In this document: positions 32,641-39,461 of the stretch, in pieces
Position numbering within the stretch: the stretch's first letter is position 1
Layout of the letters: each line of letters begins with the position of its first letter
Origin: Candidatus Aminicenantota bacterium
Lineage (GTDB): Bacteria; Acidobacteriota; Aminicenantia; Aminicenantales; Aminicenantaceae
Direction: 5' to 3'
NCBI GenBank assembly: GCA_011772495.1
Contig: WVZL01000007.1
Coordinates: 1 to 39,461 of the forward strand
Length of the DNA: 39,461 nt
Notes under the pieces: model-generated
What the model saw: only the letters and a program-made list of their open reading frames with translations
Database searches by the model: none
Told to the model about the DNA's origin: nothing
Position numbers and translations under genes: made by a program

Positions 32641-33036
32641 ATGAATATCGCCTTTCTGGTAGGAAGAGTCATAGTGGGAATTTATTATTTGTACAACGGG
32701 ATCAACCATTTTTTAAAAGCAAGAGATATGATCGAGTACGCGAAATTTAAGGGAGTGCCTCTTCCAGAGGTTGGAGTCGTGGTGTCAGGCCTTCTCCTTC
32801 TCATCGGCGGGATCACGATAATCCTAGGAATTTTTCCTGAAATAGGGATTGTTTCTCTGGTGGTTTTTTTTCTGCCGGTGACCCTCATCATGCACAATTT
32901 CTGGGGTGTTCCTCAAGAGCAGCAAATGGCGGAGATGATCAATTTTTCAAAAAACATGGCGCTGATGGGTTCAGCTTTGATGTTTCTGGGGATAAATAAG
33001 CCCTGGCCTTTAAGCCTTAGGAGAAGCAAAGGATAA
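32641..33036 (+). CDS. DoxX-family membrane protein
   Basis: 131 residues starting six bases after GGAGGT. Four hydrophobic segments are seen (about 1-20, 42-62, 66-86, 98-114), and the N-terminal motif VGRVIVGIYYLYNGINHFL followed by a charged loop with YAKFKGVPLPEVGVVVSGLLLLIGG is that of the DoxX family. Members are quinone-linked or redox-associated membrane proteins, often of unknown role. It converges with the large phosphoesterase gene, 23 bases away. No typical partner such as a dioxygenase subunit is adjacent. Confidence 0.88.
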   Translation: MNIAFLVGRVIVGIYYLYNGINHFLKARDMIEYAKFKGVPLPEVGVVVSGLLLLIGGITIILGIFPEIGIVSLVVFFLPVTLIMHNFWGVPQEQQMAEMINFSKNMALMGSALMFLGINKPWPLSLRRSKG

Positions 33037-33059
33037 AGAAGAAAAGTTAGCAGGACCGG

Positions 33060-35855
33060 CTAATCTCTTGGCTTTTTATTTTTAGCTTCCTGCTCCCGCA
33101 TCCATCTCTGCATCACTTCTGGATCATCCAGCCGCGGTGATTCTTGGAGAGCCTTCCAGTTGAAATTCTCATCCAGGGGGTCGAGCGCTTTTTGGGGATC
33201 AAAAATCCGCTGGTCTACAGGAAGAGCGGCAAAAGGAGCGAAGTCTGGTTGGTCAGTAAACATATCGGCCAGGTCTGTGGCACCAGCGTCATACTGGTTC
33301 AGATAGTGAAGAGCGAGGACATGCCAGAAAGTTTTCATGATACTCCCGAAGCTATAATGGACATGGCTCACATAATTCCTTTTTGCATAGGGAGAAATCA
33401 CCATCAAGAGGCTGCGATGGGCATCCACATGATCTAAGCCTCCCTGGGGGTCATCTTCGGTCACAAAGATAGCCATATCTTTCCAGTGGGGGGTGCGGGA
33501 TAGAAACTCCACCACCCGCCCCAGGGCGAGGTCATTATCAGCCATATAGCTTTCCCGGAAAGGATAGCCATCTTGGGGGTGTTCTGAGGTCCCATGGTCG
33601 TTGGGGAGATATATGGTAAGAAATGAGGGGAGGGTGCTGCCTTCAGATAGCCAGCGATCTTTGAATTCTTTGATGAACATGTCCACCCTGAATTGGTCTG
33701 GGATGCTCATGTTGTAGGTGGCAAAAAACTTCGATGTCCGCTCGAAAAGAGAAGCTGGCATCGGGTAGTTGATCACAAAGCGCAGTCCCGAGTATTTGAA
33801 CTGCTGCCTCTCGATATTGGGGGCAAAATCAAAACCAAGTCCGAAATTAAAAAAGTTCTTTCCGTTTCGATGGAGGTGATCCCAGATCGTGCCGGCTTCA
33901 GTGTAGTCATCAGGAATGGGAGCACCCGAGGCGCCAGTAAAGGCCAGCACACCCGGGGCGTTTGAATCCAATTTCATTTCTCGTCCGTCCCCGTAGCTGG
34001 CGGCTACGTTTGTCTCTACCCATTCATTGGGATAGACTCCTACTAGGAAGCGATGTCCGTCTGCCGAAACATCAGAATCGCAGTAAAAATTATCGGAGAT
34101 GGCAAACCGGTCGGCGAGTGCCAGATGATTTGGCATGACAGTTGCATCTTCCACAGTCCTGGTTTTTTTCTTGTTGGTGAAAGTGACACCCGCACCGTAG
34201 CGAGCCAGGGATGGTTCAGCCTTGGCTCCCTCTTTACCACCCAGAACTTCATCAAAGGTGCGGTTTTCTTTAACGATAAAGACAAGATGCTTTAGGGGCG
34301 ATTCATTCTTTCCGGGAAGTAGCGGTATGGGATTCTTCTGGCGTTGCTTTATGTGTTTAGAGGATGGCTTTTGGAATTTGAAGTTGTTTTTGATGACCTC
34401 GGATGTTTCCTTTTCCAGCGCCTTGTCTTTCGGGATATCCAGCACAGATACGGTCCCTTTCATCAGATTTCCCACATATCTTCCTTCAGGGCCGGGTTGA
34501 TAATCAGGCCCTCCGTTAGGACCGCTGCCGAAGCCCTTAGCATTAGCCACGATGAGTTTTTGACCATCTGGAGATACAGCGAGTTTCGAGGGAAACCAGC
34601 TCACCGGAATATGGCCGAGCACAGCATTGCGGTCGAGGTCAATAACTGCCACAGCATTAATACCCGACTCTGCGACATAGAGCCTTTTTCTGTCCGGAGA
34701 AAGGGCCAAGCCAAAGGGGATGGCGCCCCGCAGATTACCTAACCGCGGATCAAGCTTCAAGTGAATCGTGGCTACAATTTCATCTTTTTTGGTATCGATA
34801 ACCGAGATGCTGTCGTTGTTTCCGTTGCTGACATAGACATGTTCGGCTGTGGCCACCACGGAATTCGGACTAGCTCCACCGACTGCAGGGATTCCTTCAA
34901 CCATCTGTCCGACGAGAATCCCAGTCTTGACCTTGGCTGTAACCCGGGCCACTTCCAGGTTCTCCATCTCGATTTCCCAGACCGAAAAGGATTCAGGAAC
35001 GTTCGGTTTGCCGAGTCCCGGAACCTGGAACCCGTCGATTTCAACTCCTTCCTCAGCCTCCTTCGAGAGATAGGCAAAGGGCGGGTATTTGAGCCCGATG
35101 CGCCCTGGATCTTTGGGGTCTGTACCTAAGATTCTGCTGTATTCGAACATCCCGACATTCGCTACATAAGCACGCTTGCCGTCTGGAGAGAGAGTGATAC
35201 CGAATGGGTACCGGCCGACAGGGACGCTGGTTACGAGGCTCTGTTTCTTGGTGTCGATAACCACCACTCGAAAATTTGCCTGGTCCACCGCGTATAAGGT
35301 TTTCTCATCCGGGCTGAGCACCAGGTCGCCTACATAGCTGTCTTTGTATCTTTTTCCCTTATGGGAGGTGTTACAGTCTATTTCTTTGAGTTTATCTCCG
35401 GTTGTCAGATCAAAGAGAAACACCTTGCCTTCTTGGCCTCCACCGACAAAAAGCATCTTATTGTCAGAACTGATGGCCAGGCCCATGAATACAGCCGCCA
35501 GGATACCTTTGTCTGTCTGGGCCTGGGGAGGCACCTGCTGGACAGATGGTCTTTGGCTCAAAACATCTCGAATAATGGAGACGGAAAAAGGCTCGAACCC
35601 TGAATTGGCTGTCACTGCTACCGAGCCATCGGAGCTTAAGGCCAAGCCATAGGGATGAGGTGCGACCTCGATCTGACGACCGCGAGGTGTGAGCAGCCTC
35701 CCGTTCGGAATCACGGTCGTTCCTCGGCGGTTTATAGCAGTATATTTTTTTCCTGCCGGAGCAGAAATGAGCCAGGTTTCGGCCGGCTTTTGACCACAGC
35801 TTTGGAGCATGAAGCAGATTATGATGGAAGAGATGAGAATCGTTCGAAGGTTCAT
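33060..35855 (-). CDS. Lipoprotein: YVTN beta-propeller fused to phosphoesterase
   Basis: 931 residues. The lipobox is L-Q-S-C20. Residues about 35-490 form a beta-propeller with repeated SPDGKRAYVAN-type blades (SSDNKMLFVGG, SPDEKTLYAVD, SPDRKRLYVAE, SPDGQKLIVAN), and the recurrent VIDTKK strands are of YVTN/YncE type. From about residue 530 the PF04185-type phosphoesterase domain begins with VFIVKENRTFDEVLGG and contains DNFYCDSDVSADGHRFLVG, LPNDHGTSEHPQ and FVTEDDPQGGLDHVDAHRS, which carry the metal-binding Asp, His and Thr positions of the alkaline phosphatase superfamily. Members hydrolyse phosphodiesters or phospholipids (phospholipase C, acid phosphatases); the substrate here is unknown. 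It is presumably tethered to the outer or inner membrane facing outwards. Confidence 0.92.
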   Translation of the reverse strand: MNLRTILISSIIICFMLQSCGQKPAETWLISAPAGKKYTAINRRGTTVIPNGRLLTPRGRQIEVAPHPYGLALSSDGSVAVTANSGFEPFSVSIIRDVLSQRPSVQQVPPQAQTDKGILAAVFMGLAISSDNKMLFVGGGQEGKVFLFDLTTGDKLKEIDCNTSHKGKRYKDSYVGDLVLSPDEKTLYAVDQANFRVVVIDTKKQSLVTSVPVGRYPFGITLSPDGKRAYVANVGMFEYSRILGTDPKDPGRIGLKYPPFAYLSKEAEEGVEIDGFQVPGLGKPNVPESFSVWEIEMENLEVARVTAKVKTGILVGQMVEGIPAVGGASPNSVVATAEHVYVSNGNNDSISVIDTKKDEIVATIHLKLDPRLGNLRGAIPFGLALSPDRKRLYVAESGINAVAVIDLDRNAVLGHIPVSWFPSKLAVSPDGQKLIVANAKGFGSGPNGGPDYQPGPEGRYVGNLMKGTVSVLDIPKDKALEKETSEVIKNNFKFQKPSSKHIKQRQKNPIPLLPGKNESPLKHLVFIVKENRTFDEVLGGKEGAKAEPSLARYGAGVTFTNKKKTRTVEDATVMPNHLALADRFAISDNFYCDSDVSADGHRFLVGVYPNEWVETNVAASYGDGREMKLDSNAPGVLAFTGASGAPIPDDYTEAGTIWDHLHRNGKNFFNFGLGFDFAPNIERQQFKYSGLRFVINYPMPASLFERTSKFFATYNMSIPDQFRVDMFIKEFKDRWLSEGSTLPSFLTIYLPNDHGTSEHPQDGYPFRESYMADNDLALGRVVEFLSRTPHWKDMAIFVTEDDPQGGLDHVDAHRSLLMVISPYAKRNYVSHVHYSFGSIMKTFWHVLALHYLNQYDAGATDLADMFTDQPDFAPFAALPVDQRIFDPQKALDPLDENFNWKALQESPRLDDPEVMQRWMREQEAKNKKPRD

Positions 35856-36221
35856 CGTGCAATCTCTCCTGGGTTTAGAGGGCGCTTTACTAGTATCATA
35901 GGAAACTCAGGTATTGCAATATAGAAGTAGCATTGCAGTGAGGTCAGTCATCCAAAACTTTTATGATTTCCAAACATAGGGAAAGATTAGCTCTTTGATA
36001 GATATCCATCTCCTGTTTTCTTTCCTGGCTGTTGACATCTCTTTCGTCATGGAAAATAAGGTGCTTTTGCTTTCGATAGAAGCTAATCCATGCTCAAAAA
36101 TTTATCCAAGGATTTCTAATTATGGTGGAATTTGTGATGTTTACGGTGTCAATTAAATGATTGAAACGCTGGTGGCAATATGCCATAATTCAAAGCTCGA
36201 TTCTTTCTTGAGAAATTAGAA
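35856..36221. other. Divergent intergenic region, little recognised
   Basis: 366 bases between divergent genes. TTGACA at about 36032-36037 has no good -10 partner. No repeat or structured element was recognised. Confidence 0.4.
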
Positions 36222-36698
36222 GTGATAGTATTAATCATCATCGGTTTTATTTTCATTATCGTAGGCCTGATCGGGTGCATCGTTCCTGGAGTGCCGGGCC
36301 CTCCCTTTAGTTTTCTCGCCCTGGTGCTGATGTCTGTCGCCAAGGGCTGGGAACCTTTTAGCCTGAATTTCTTGATCATAATGGCTTTAATCACCATTGT
36401 AGTTACTGCCCTCGACTATGTTGTCCCTGCCGCAGGAGCCAAAAAGTTTGGAGCCTCGAGATATGGATTCTGGGGAGCAGTCATAGGGATGTTGGTGGGG
36501 ATTATTTTTTTCCCGCCTTTGGGCATGATCATCGGTGCCTTCCTGGGGGCTATTATCGGAGAGATGGTGGTAGGAAAAACAAGCCCAGAGGCATTAAAGG
36601 CAGGTTGGGGCGTTTTTGTGGGAATCATGTTCGGGATGATCATAAAATTGATTGCCTCAGGTGTTATGACTTTTTATTTTATAAAAGCTCTTTTTTAA
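36222..36698 (+). CDS. DUF456 membrane protein
   Basis: 158 residues from a GTG start; the ribosome site is weak (GAGAAATTAGAA). The first helix and following turn, IIIGFIFIIVGLIGCIVPGVPGPPFSF (split here by a helix break near residue 20), carry the IPGVPGPP signature of the family. Then come GAKKFGASRYGFWGAVIGM and FFPPLGMIIGAFLGAIIGEM, glycine-rich paired helices typical of DUF456, about five helices in all. The family has no known function, although its glycine-zipper helices suggest tight packing. The hgcAB promoter begins 49 bases after its stop. Confidence 0.88.
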   Translation: MIVLIIIGFIFIIVGLIGCIVPGVPGPPFSFLALVLMSVAKGWEPFSLNFLIIMALITIVVTALDYVVPAAGAKKFGASRYGFWGAVIGMLVGIIFFPPLGMIIGAFLGAIIGEMVVGKTSPEALKAGWGVFVGIMFGMIIKLIASGVMTFYFIKALF

Positions 36699-36746
36699 TC
36701 ATTAAACCAGGATCAGCCCTCATTATTTTTATAGAAAGGATAACTT

Positions 36747-36775
36747 TTGATAAAAACACTCGTCATAGATATAAT
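36747..36775 (+). promoter_or_regulatory. Sigma-70 promoter of hgcAB
   Basis: TTGATA (36747-36752) and a perfect TATAAT (36770-36775) are 17 bases apart. Start of transcription would be near 36782, with about 36 bases of leader before the hgcA ATG. No ArsR-type gene or obvious operator is adjacent. Confidence 0.65.
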
Positions 36776-36817
36776 GAAAGGTGAAAGATACGACCTAAAT
36801 GGAAATATGTTATTTAG

Positions 36818-37816
36818 ATGGATGATAACAGGCATGACATCCAGACAACAACCAACGATATCAAACTATCGCACCGATGGGACCATTTTCTGGTCCGCAT
36901 CGGCTACAAACGGAGCAGCCACAAGATTACTCCAGGTATTTATGCTCTAGGCAATCCCAGGGAGGATTCGCCTGTTTTTGTCACCGCCAACTATACGCTG
37001 AGTTTCGATGCCTTGCGCTCCTCGCTGGCTGGAATCAATTGTTATATCCTGGTGCTGGATACTATGGGCGTCAATGTTTGGTGTGCTGCCGGGAAGGGGG
37101 CTTTTGGCACCGACGAGTTAGTGCATCGGGTCAAGGATACCGGACTTAAGGAAGTTGTCAGCCATCGAAAGCTCATACTGCCCCAGCTTGGAGCTGCCGG
37201 AGTCGCTGCCCATGAAGTCAAGAAACGCTCGGGCTTTAATGTTGAGTATGGCCCGGTGCGGGCAGTTGACCTGCCAGAGTATCTAAAGACCCATAAAGCC
37301 ACAGCAGAGATGCGCCGCGTGAAGTTTACCCTGAGAGATCGCCTGATCCTAGTTCCGGTCGAATTGACCCACAGTCTGCTGCCCGTTCTGCTCGTGGCCT
37401 TGATTCTTTATTTGGTGGGTGATTTAATTTTATCTGTTGCCGCAGCAGTGGCTATCTTTGGCGGTGTGGCTCTATTTCCTATCTTGCTTCCCTGGATCCC
37501 CACTCCCAACTTCAGCACTAAAGGGTATATTCTGGGGGCTCTCGTTATTCTTCCGTTCGCTATTGCCAGACTTTTAGCCAATCCAGAACCAGCCTTGTGG
37601 CAGCGGATCGGTTGGGCAGTCGTCTATATGTTGGCTTTGCCGACACTAACAGCCTTCCTGGCTTTGAACTTCACCGGCTCCACGAATTTCACTTCCAGGA
37701 GCGGGGTCAGAAGAGAGATATTTACCTACATTCCTGTTATGGCCGTTACTTTTGGTGCAGGGCTTATCTTTGCTATTACTCTGGTTTTGATTCGTTTACT
37801 GGGAGGGTCGGGATGA
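36818..37816 (+). CDS. hgcA: Corrinoid membrane protein HgcA (mercury methylation)
   Basis: 332 residues. The defining cap-helix motif is present: N86-V-W-C89-A-A-G-K93. The rest of the corrinoid domain matches: GIYALGNPREDSPVFVTANY (about 40-59), CYILVLDTMG, GKGAFGTDELV, SHRKLILPQLGAAGVAAHEV and YGPVRAVDLPEYL. From about residue 175 five transmembrane helices follow. HgcA carries a cobalamin whose methyl group, derived from the folate/acetyl-CoA branch, is passed to Hg(II) to make methylmercury; Cys89 is the lower cobalt ligand. The ATG at 36818 directly follows an in-frame stop, so no longer N-terminus is possible, but no Shine-Dalgarno sequence is seen. hgcB follows with an ATGA overlap. 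The whole length is intact. Confidence 0.95.
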   Translation: MDDNRHDIQTTTNDIKLSHRWDHFLVRIGYKRSSHKITPGIYALGNPREDSPVFVTANYTLSFDALRSSLAGINCYILVLDTMGVNVWCAAGKGAFGTDELVHRVKDTGLKEVVSHRKLILPQLGAAGVAAHEVKKRSGFNVEYGPVRAVDLPEYLKTHKATAEMRRVKFTLRDRLILVPVELTHSLLPVLLVALILYLVGDLILSVAAAVAIFGGVALFPILLPWIPTPNFSTKGYILGALVILPFAIARLLANPEPALWQRIGWAVVYMLALPTLTAFLALNFTGSTNFTSRSGVRREIFTYIPVMAVTFGAGLIFAITLVLIRLLGGSG

Positions 37817-38091
37817 AGAGCGCCTATCTGTCCAATACTCTCCAGTATAATCCAGAATTATGCAACGGGTGCGGGATGTGCAGTACAGTTTGTCCTCATG
37901 CTGTTTTTGCCCAGAATGGCCGTTTGGCCCAACTTGACCGTCCCACTAAGTGTATGGAATGCGGTGCTTGCCAGCTCAATTGCCCGACGGGCGCAATCAT
38001 GGTGGATAGCGGCGTCGGATGCGCGGCGGCCATGATGCTGGCTGCTTTAAGAGGAAAGAAAGAACCGAGTTGCTCGGTTGGCAGTGATTAG
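37813..38091 (+). CDS. hgcB: Ferredoxin-like HgcB (mercury methylation)
   Basis: 92 residues, beginning inside the hgcA stop (ATGA). Two [4Fe-4S] motifs are complete: C17-x2-C20-x2-C23-x3-C27-P and C47-M-E-C50-G-A-C53-x3-C57-P. A further cysteine, C70 in GVGCA, is where HgcB carries an extra conserved cysteine outside the clusters. HgcB supplies electrons that reduce HgcA's cobalamin and may deliver Hg(II). Characterised HgcB ends with a vicinal cysteine pair; here the tail EPSCSVGSD has a single cysteine, C87. The gene is intact and presumably cotranscribed with hgcA from the promoter at 36747. Nothing else of a methylation pathway is in the window. Confidence 0.93.
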   Translation: MKSAYLSNTLQYNPELCNGCGMCSTVCPHAVFAQNGRLAQLDRPTKCMECGACQLNCPTGAIMVDSGVGCAAAMMLAALRGKKEPSCSVGSD

Positions 38092-38218
38092 CCTTGTTGC
38101 TGAGCGCGATAGTATCACCCCTTGATTCATCTCAAAAGGGTATTGATTTATTTTCATAAATCCAGTAATAATCTTATACAATTCAGAAAAAACATCTTCA
38201 AAAGCAGGAGTGATAAGC

Positions 38219-38332
38219 ATGAGTGCTAAAAAAGTTTCAGGAGGGTACAAGGGGCCTGAGCGGCGTTCCGGGAAAGAACGACGCTCTACAAAAAAGAGGC
38301 GGAGCGGAAAGGAGCGCCGTAAAGAAAAGTAG
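38219..38332 (+). CDS. 37-residue Arg/Lys-rich peptide
   Basis: The ATG at 38219 is preceded by CAGGAG with eight bases of spacing. The product, about 40 per cent Arg and Lys, has a short start (MSAKKVSGGYKG) and then a tandem pattern: PERRSGKERRS, TKKRRSGKERRKEK. The GPERRSGKERR unit is reminiscent of basic segments in PilZ-like and other small bacterial proteins and could bind nucleic acid or ribosomes. It is too short for routine gene finding. It lies 127 bases after hgcB. A repeat element begins five bases after its stop. The function is unknown; the good ribosome site and the regular basic pattern argue that it is real. Confidence 0.55.
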   Translation: MSAKKVSGGYKGPERRSGKERRSTKKRRSGKERRKEK

Positions 38333-38337
38333 ATTCC

Positions 38338-38563
38338 GGGGTCAGACCAAAGTATCTCTTTTATTATCTATGAAATAGGCCCAATTTAGGCACTTTTTTT
38401 ATCCTTAAACCGCTCTTTTTGCGGGCAAAAAACCGTTTTAAGGCCAAGACCCTGCTTTCTTAAACTGCTGCTTTTGGCCCTAAAAGTGGCATTCTAAGGC
38501 TTAATTTGGTAATAAAAATAGACCTTATTTCTTTGAAATCGATCGATTAGCTTGGCCGATCCC
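38338..38563 (+). repeat. GGGGTCAGACCAAGCTA-family element, copy F, with both ends
   Basis: The left end GGGGTCAGACCAAAGTA and the right end TAGCTTGGCCGATCCC are imperfect inverted repeats bounding 226 bases. Read from the right end on the minus strand, it contains AAATTAAGCCTTAGAATG, CACTTTTAGGGCCAAAAGC and TTTAAG, matching copies A and E. The left half holds the same type of hairpin (CCGCTCTTTTTGCGGG). It may be two copies meeting head to head. Confidence 0.65.
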
Positions 38564-38587
38564 ATTTTTATTTCCATTTTTTTTTGT

Positions 38588-38616
38588 TTGACATTAGAGT
38601 TTTTTTTTAATTAAAT
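38588..38616 (+). promoter_or_regulatory. Probable promoter of the lipoprotein gene at 38719
   Basis: TTGACA (38588-38593), a 17-base T-rich spacer and TTAAAT (38611-38616). The leader would be about 95 bases. Confidence 0.5.
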
Positions 38617-38718
38617 CTCTCTTGTTAAAGACAGGGAAGGCAACCTAAAGAAGCGATTCAAGAATTGGCAGACAAGGAAGATTCCTCTTCCTCGAAGCCG
38701 TTTAAAAAGGAGGCAATC

Positions 38719-39189
38719 ATGAAGGACTGGCCAAGACACATTCTTATTTTTGGATTAATCATCTTTCTTCTGGTCTCAGTCAGCTGTGCACCAGGCAACA
38801 CGAGATTCGAGGAAAAGCCAGCTGGCTTCTGGGCCGGCCTGTGGCACGGCCTGATTTGTGTGATAACCTTTATCATCAGTCTTTTCACAGACAGCGTTCG
38901 CATGTATGAGGTCAATAACACCGGGAACTGGTACAATTTGGGCTTTCTACTCGGAGCCGCCATAATCCTGGGAGGAAGTGGGGGATCGCGTAAAGCAAAG
39001 AAAAGAAAAAGAGAAAAAGAGTGGGAAGAAATCGGAGAAAAAGTCGAAGAAAAGATCCGGAAGGGAATCCAAAGCTGGGTGGATGAGTCAAAAGAGAAAC
39101 CAAAAGAAGAAGAGATGGATTGGAAAGAAATCGGAACTAAGGTCGAAGAGAAGATCAAGCGCGAGCTCCGCAAATGGGCTGAGAAGTAA
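38719..39189 (+). CDS. Small lipoprotein/membrane protein with repeated basic-acidic tail
   Basis: 156 residues from the ATG at 38719, behind AAAAGGAGG; a TTG 54 bases upstream is in frame but lacks a ribosome site. A lipobox-like signal peptide ends V-S-C23 followed by APGNTRFEEKPAGFW. A second hydrophobic segment (about residues 38-54, GLICVITFIISLFT) and a glycine-rich third (about 72-90) suggest membrane contact. The C-terminal 65 residues are highly charged and contain a tandem repeat: WEEIGEKVEEKIRKGI and WKEIGTKVEEKIKREL, about 38 residues apart, likely amphipathic helices. I do not recognise a family. It is followed by the gamma-glutamyltransferase gene on the same strand. Confidence 0.7.
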   Translation: MKDWPRHILIFGLIIFLLVSVSCAPGNTRFEEKPAGFWAGLWHGLICVITFIISLFTDSVRMYEVNNTGNWYNLGFLLGAAIILGGSGGSRKAKKRKREKEWEEIGEKVEEKIRKGIQSWVDESKEKPKEEEMDWKEIGTKVEEKIKRELRKWAEK

Positions 39190-39222
39190 CTATAAAATTA
39201 TAACCATCTAGGAGGGGAAGAG

Positions 39223-39461
39223 ATGCTTTCAACCAGAGGTGCTTTTCTGAAAAAATGTAAGGCCATCCTGCTGCTTCTGATTTTTGTTTTCTTATCGAGC
39301 ATCGTAGGTGACGGCCGGACCGAAAAACCAGTGCTGCACGGGAAGCACTGGGTAGCCATCACCGGAAAACCTCTGGGGGCTACAGCAGGGGCTATGATTT
39401 TTATCCGCGGCGGGAACGCAGTCGATGCCACCTGTGCCATGTTGGCAGCAACATGTACCAT
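39223..39461 (+). CDS. Gamma-glutamyltransferase family protein, N-terminal part (cut by window edge)
   Basis: The first 79 residues are visible, from the ATG at 39223 behind TAGGAGGGG. After a basic start a signal-peptide-like hydrophobic segment (residues 14-27) is followed by KHWVAITGKPLGATAGAMIF and then IRGGNAVDATCAMLAATC, the N-terminal signature of gamma-glutamyltransferases (in canonical members, a His/Pro-Leu-Ala segment and GGNAVDAA). The catalytic threonine lies in the part beyond the window. These N-terminal nucleophile hydrolases process gamma-glutamyl peptides in the periplasm or degrade related amides; many members of this wider family have other substrates. The start lies 33 bases after the preceding stop, so cotranscription is likely. 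Confidence 0.85.
   Translation, partial: MLSTRGAFLKKCKAILLLLIFVFLSSIVGDGRTEKPVLHGKHWVAITGKPLGATAGAMIFIRGGNAVDATCAMLAATCT

Noticed and set aside
33025..33060. Small inverted repeat between DoxX and the phosphoesterase gene as a bidirectional terminator
   Set aside because: Only about five pairs and no T run on either strand.
36799..36825. 8-codon frame MEICYLDG ending inside the hgcA start
   Set aside because: Could be a leader peptide, but the nearest purine-rich sequence is too far upstream; too little evidence.
36747..36950. 67-codon frame overlapping the start of hgcA
   Set aside because: Its start overlaps the -35 box of the hgcAB promoter, and most of it is hgcA read out of frame.

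Overview
The window reads as a piece of a Gram-negative, probably anaerobic or sediment-dwelling bacterial chromosome. The mix of families suggests the Aminicenantes/Acidobacteriota side of the tree: an FtsX-type permease with an N-terminal prefix domain beside PadR, a DUF5916 outer-membrane protein, MuiA/DUF4139, a Tat-exported TldD with TldE, a YVTN propeller fused to a phosphoesterase, and HgcAB. That placement is inference from gene content; no rRNA or other marker gene is present. I recognised no tRNA, rRNA, CRISPR array, transposase gene, integrase or phage gene.

Layout. 1-2250: the end of a TPR protein, then a convergent, A+T-rich two-gene unit, a small protein with an odd Cys/Gly/Trp tail followed by a radical SAM/SPASM enzyme, behind a near-consensus promoter (candidate RiPP locus). 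2255-5262: PadR regulator and FtsX/MacB-type permease, translationally coupled. 5454-9780: Tat-exported ATC-hydrolase-like protein, secreted fasciclin protein with clear promoter and terminator, an ECF sigma/zinc anti-sigma pair with a membrane zinc-ribbon protein, and a secreted GyrI-like protein. 10075-10808: a compact operon of membrane protein, small HTH regulator and a 22-residue hydrophobic peptide. 10816-19703: exported methyltransferase, ICMT-like membrane methyltransferase, MuiA-like protein, tldD-tldE, PH-domain membrane protein and an exported MsrB-MsrA fusion. 19927-29567: DUF5916 barrel, several secreted or lipid-anchored proteins, a BAAT-type hydrolase, a CoA Nudix hydrolase and aspartate ammonia-lyase. 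29998-36698: small membrane and zinc-ribbon proteins, a possible structured RNA, a lipid kinase, DUF5654, DoxX, a large lipoprotein phosphoesterase and DUF456. 36747-38091: promoter plus hgcA-hgcB, the mercury-methylation gene pair. 38219-39461: a 37-residue Arg/Lys-rich peptide, a lipoprotein, and the start of a gamma-glutamyltransferase cut by the window edge.

How it fits together. Much of the coding capacity is extracytoplasmic, and several folds normally found in the cytoplasm (TldD, methyltransferase, ATC hydrolase, MsrAB, GyrI-like) carry export signals here. The two most notable systems are hgcAB (HgcA corrinoid protein with its cap-helix motif, HgcB two-cluster ferredoxin) and the radical SAM/precursor pair. 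A dispersed, non-coding repeat family beginning GGGGTCAGACCAAGCTA recurs through the window and tends to begin within 20 bases after a stop codon, in the same orientation as the gene.
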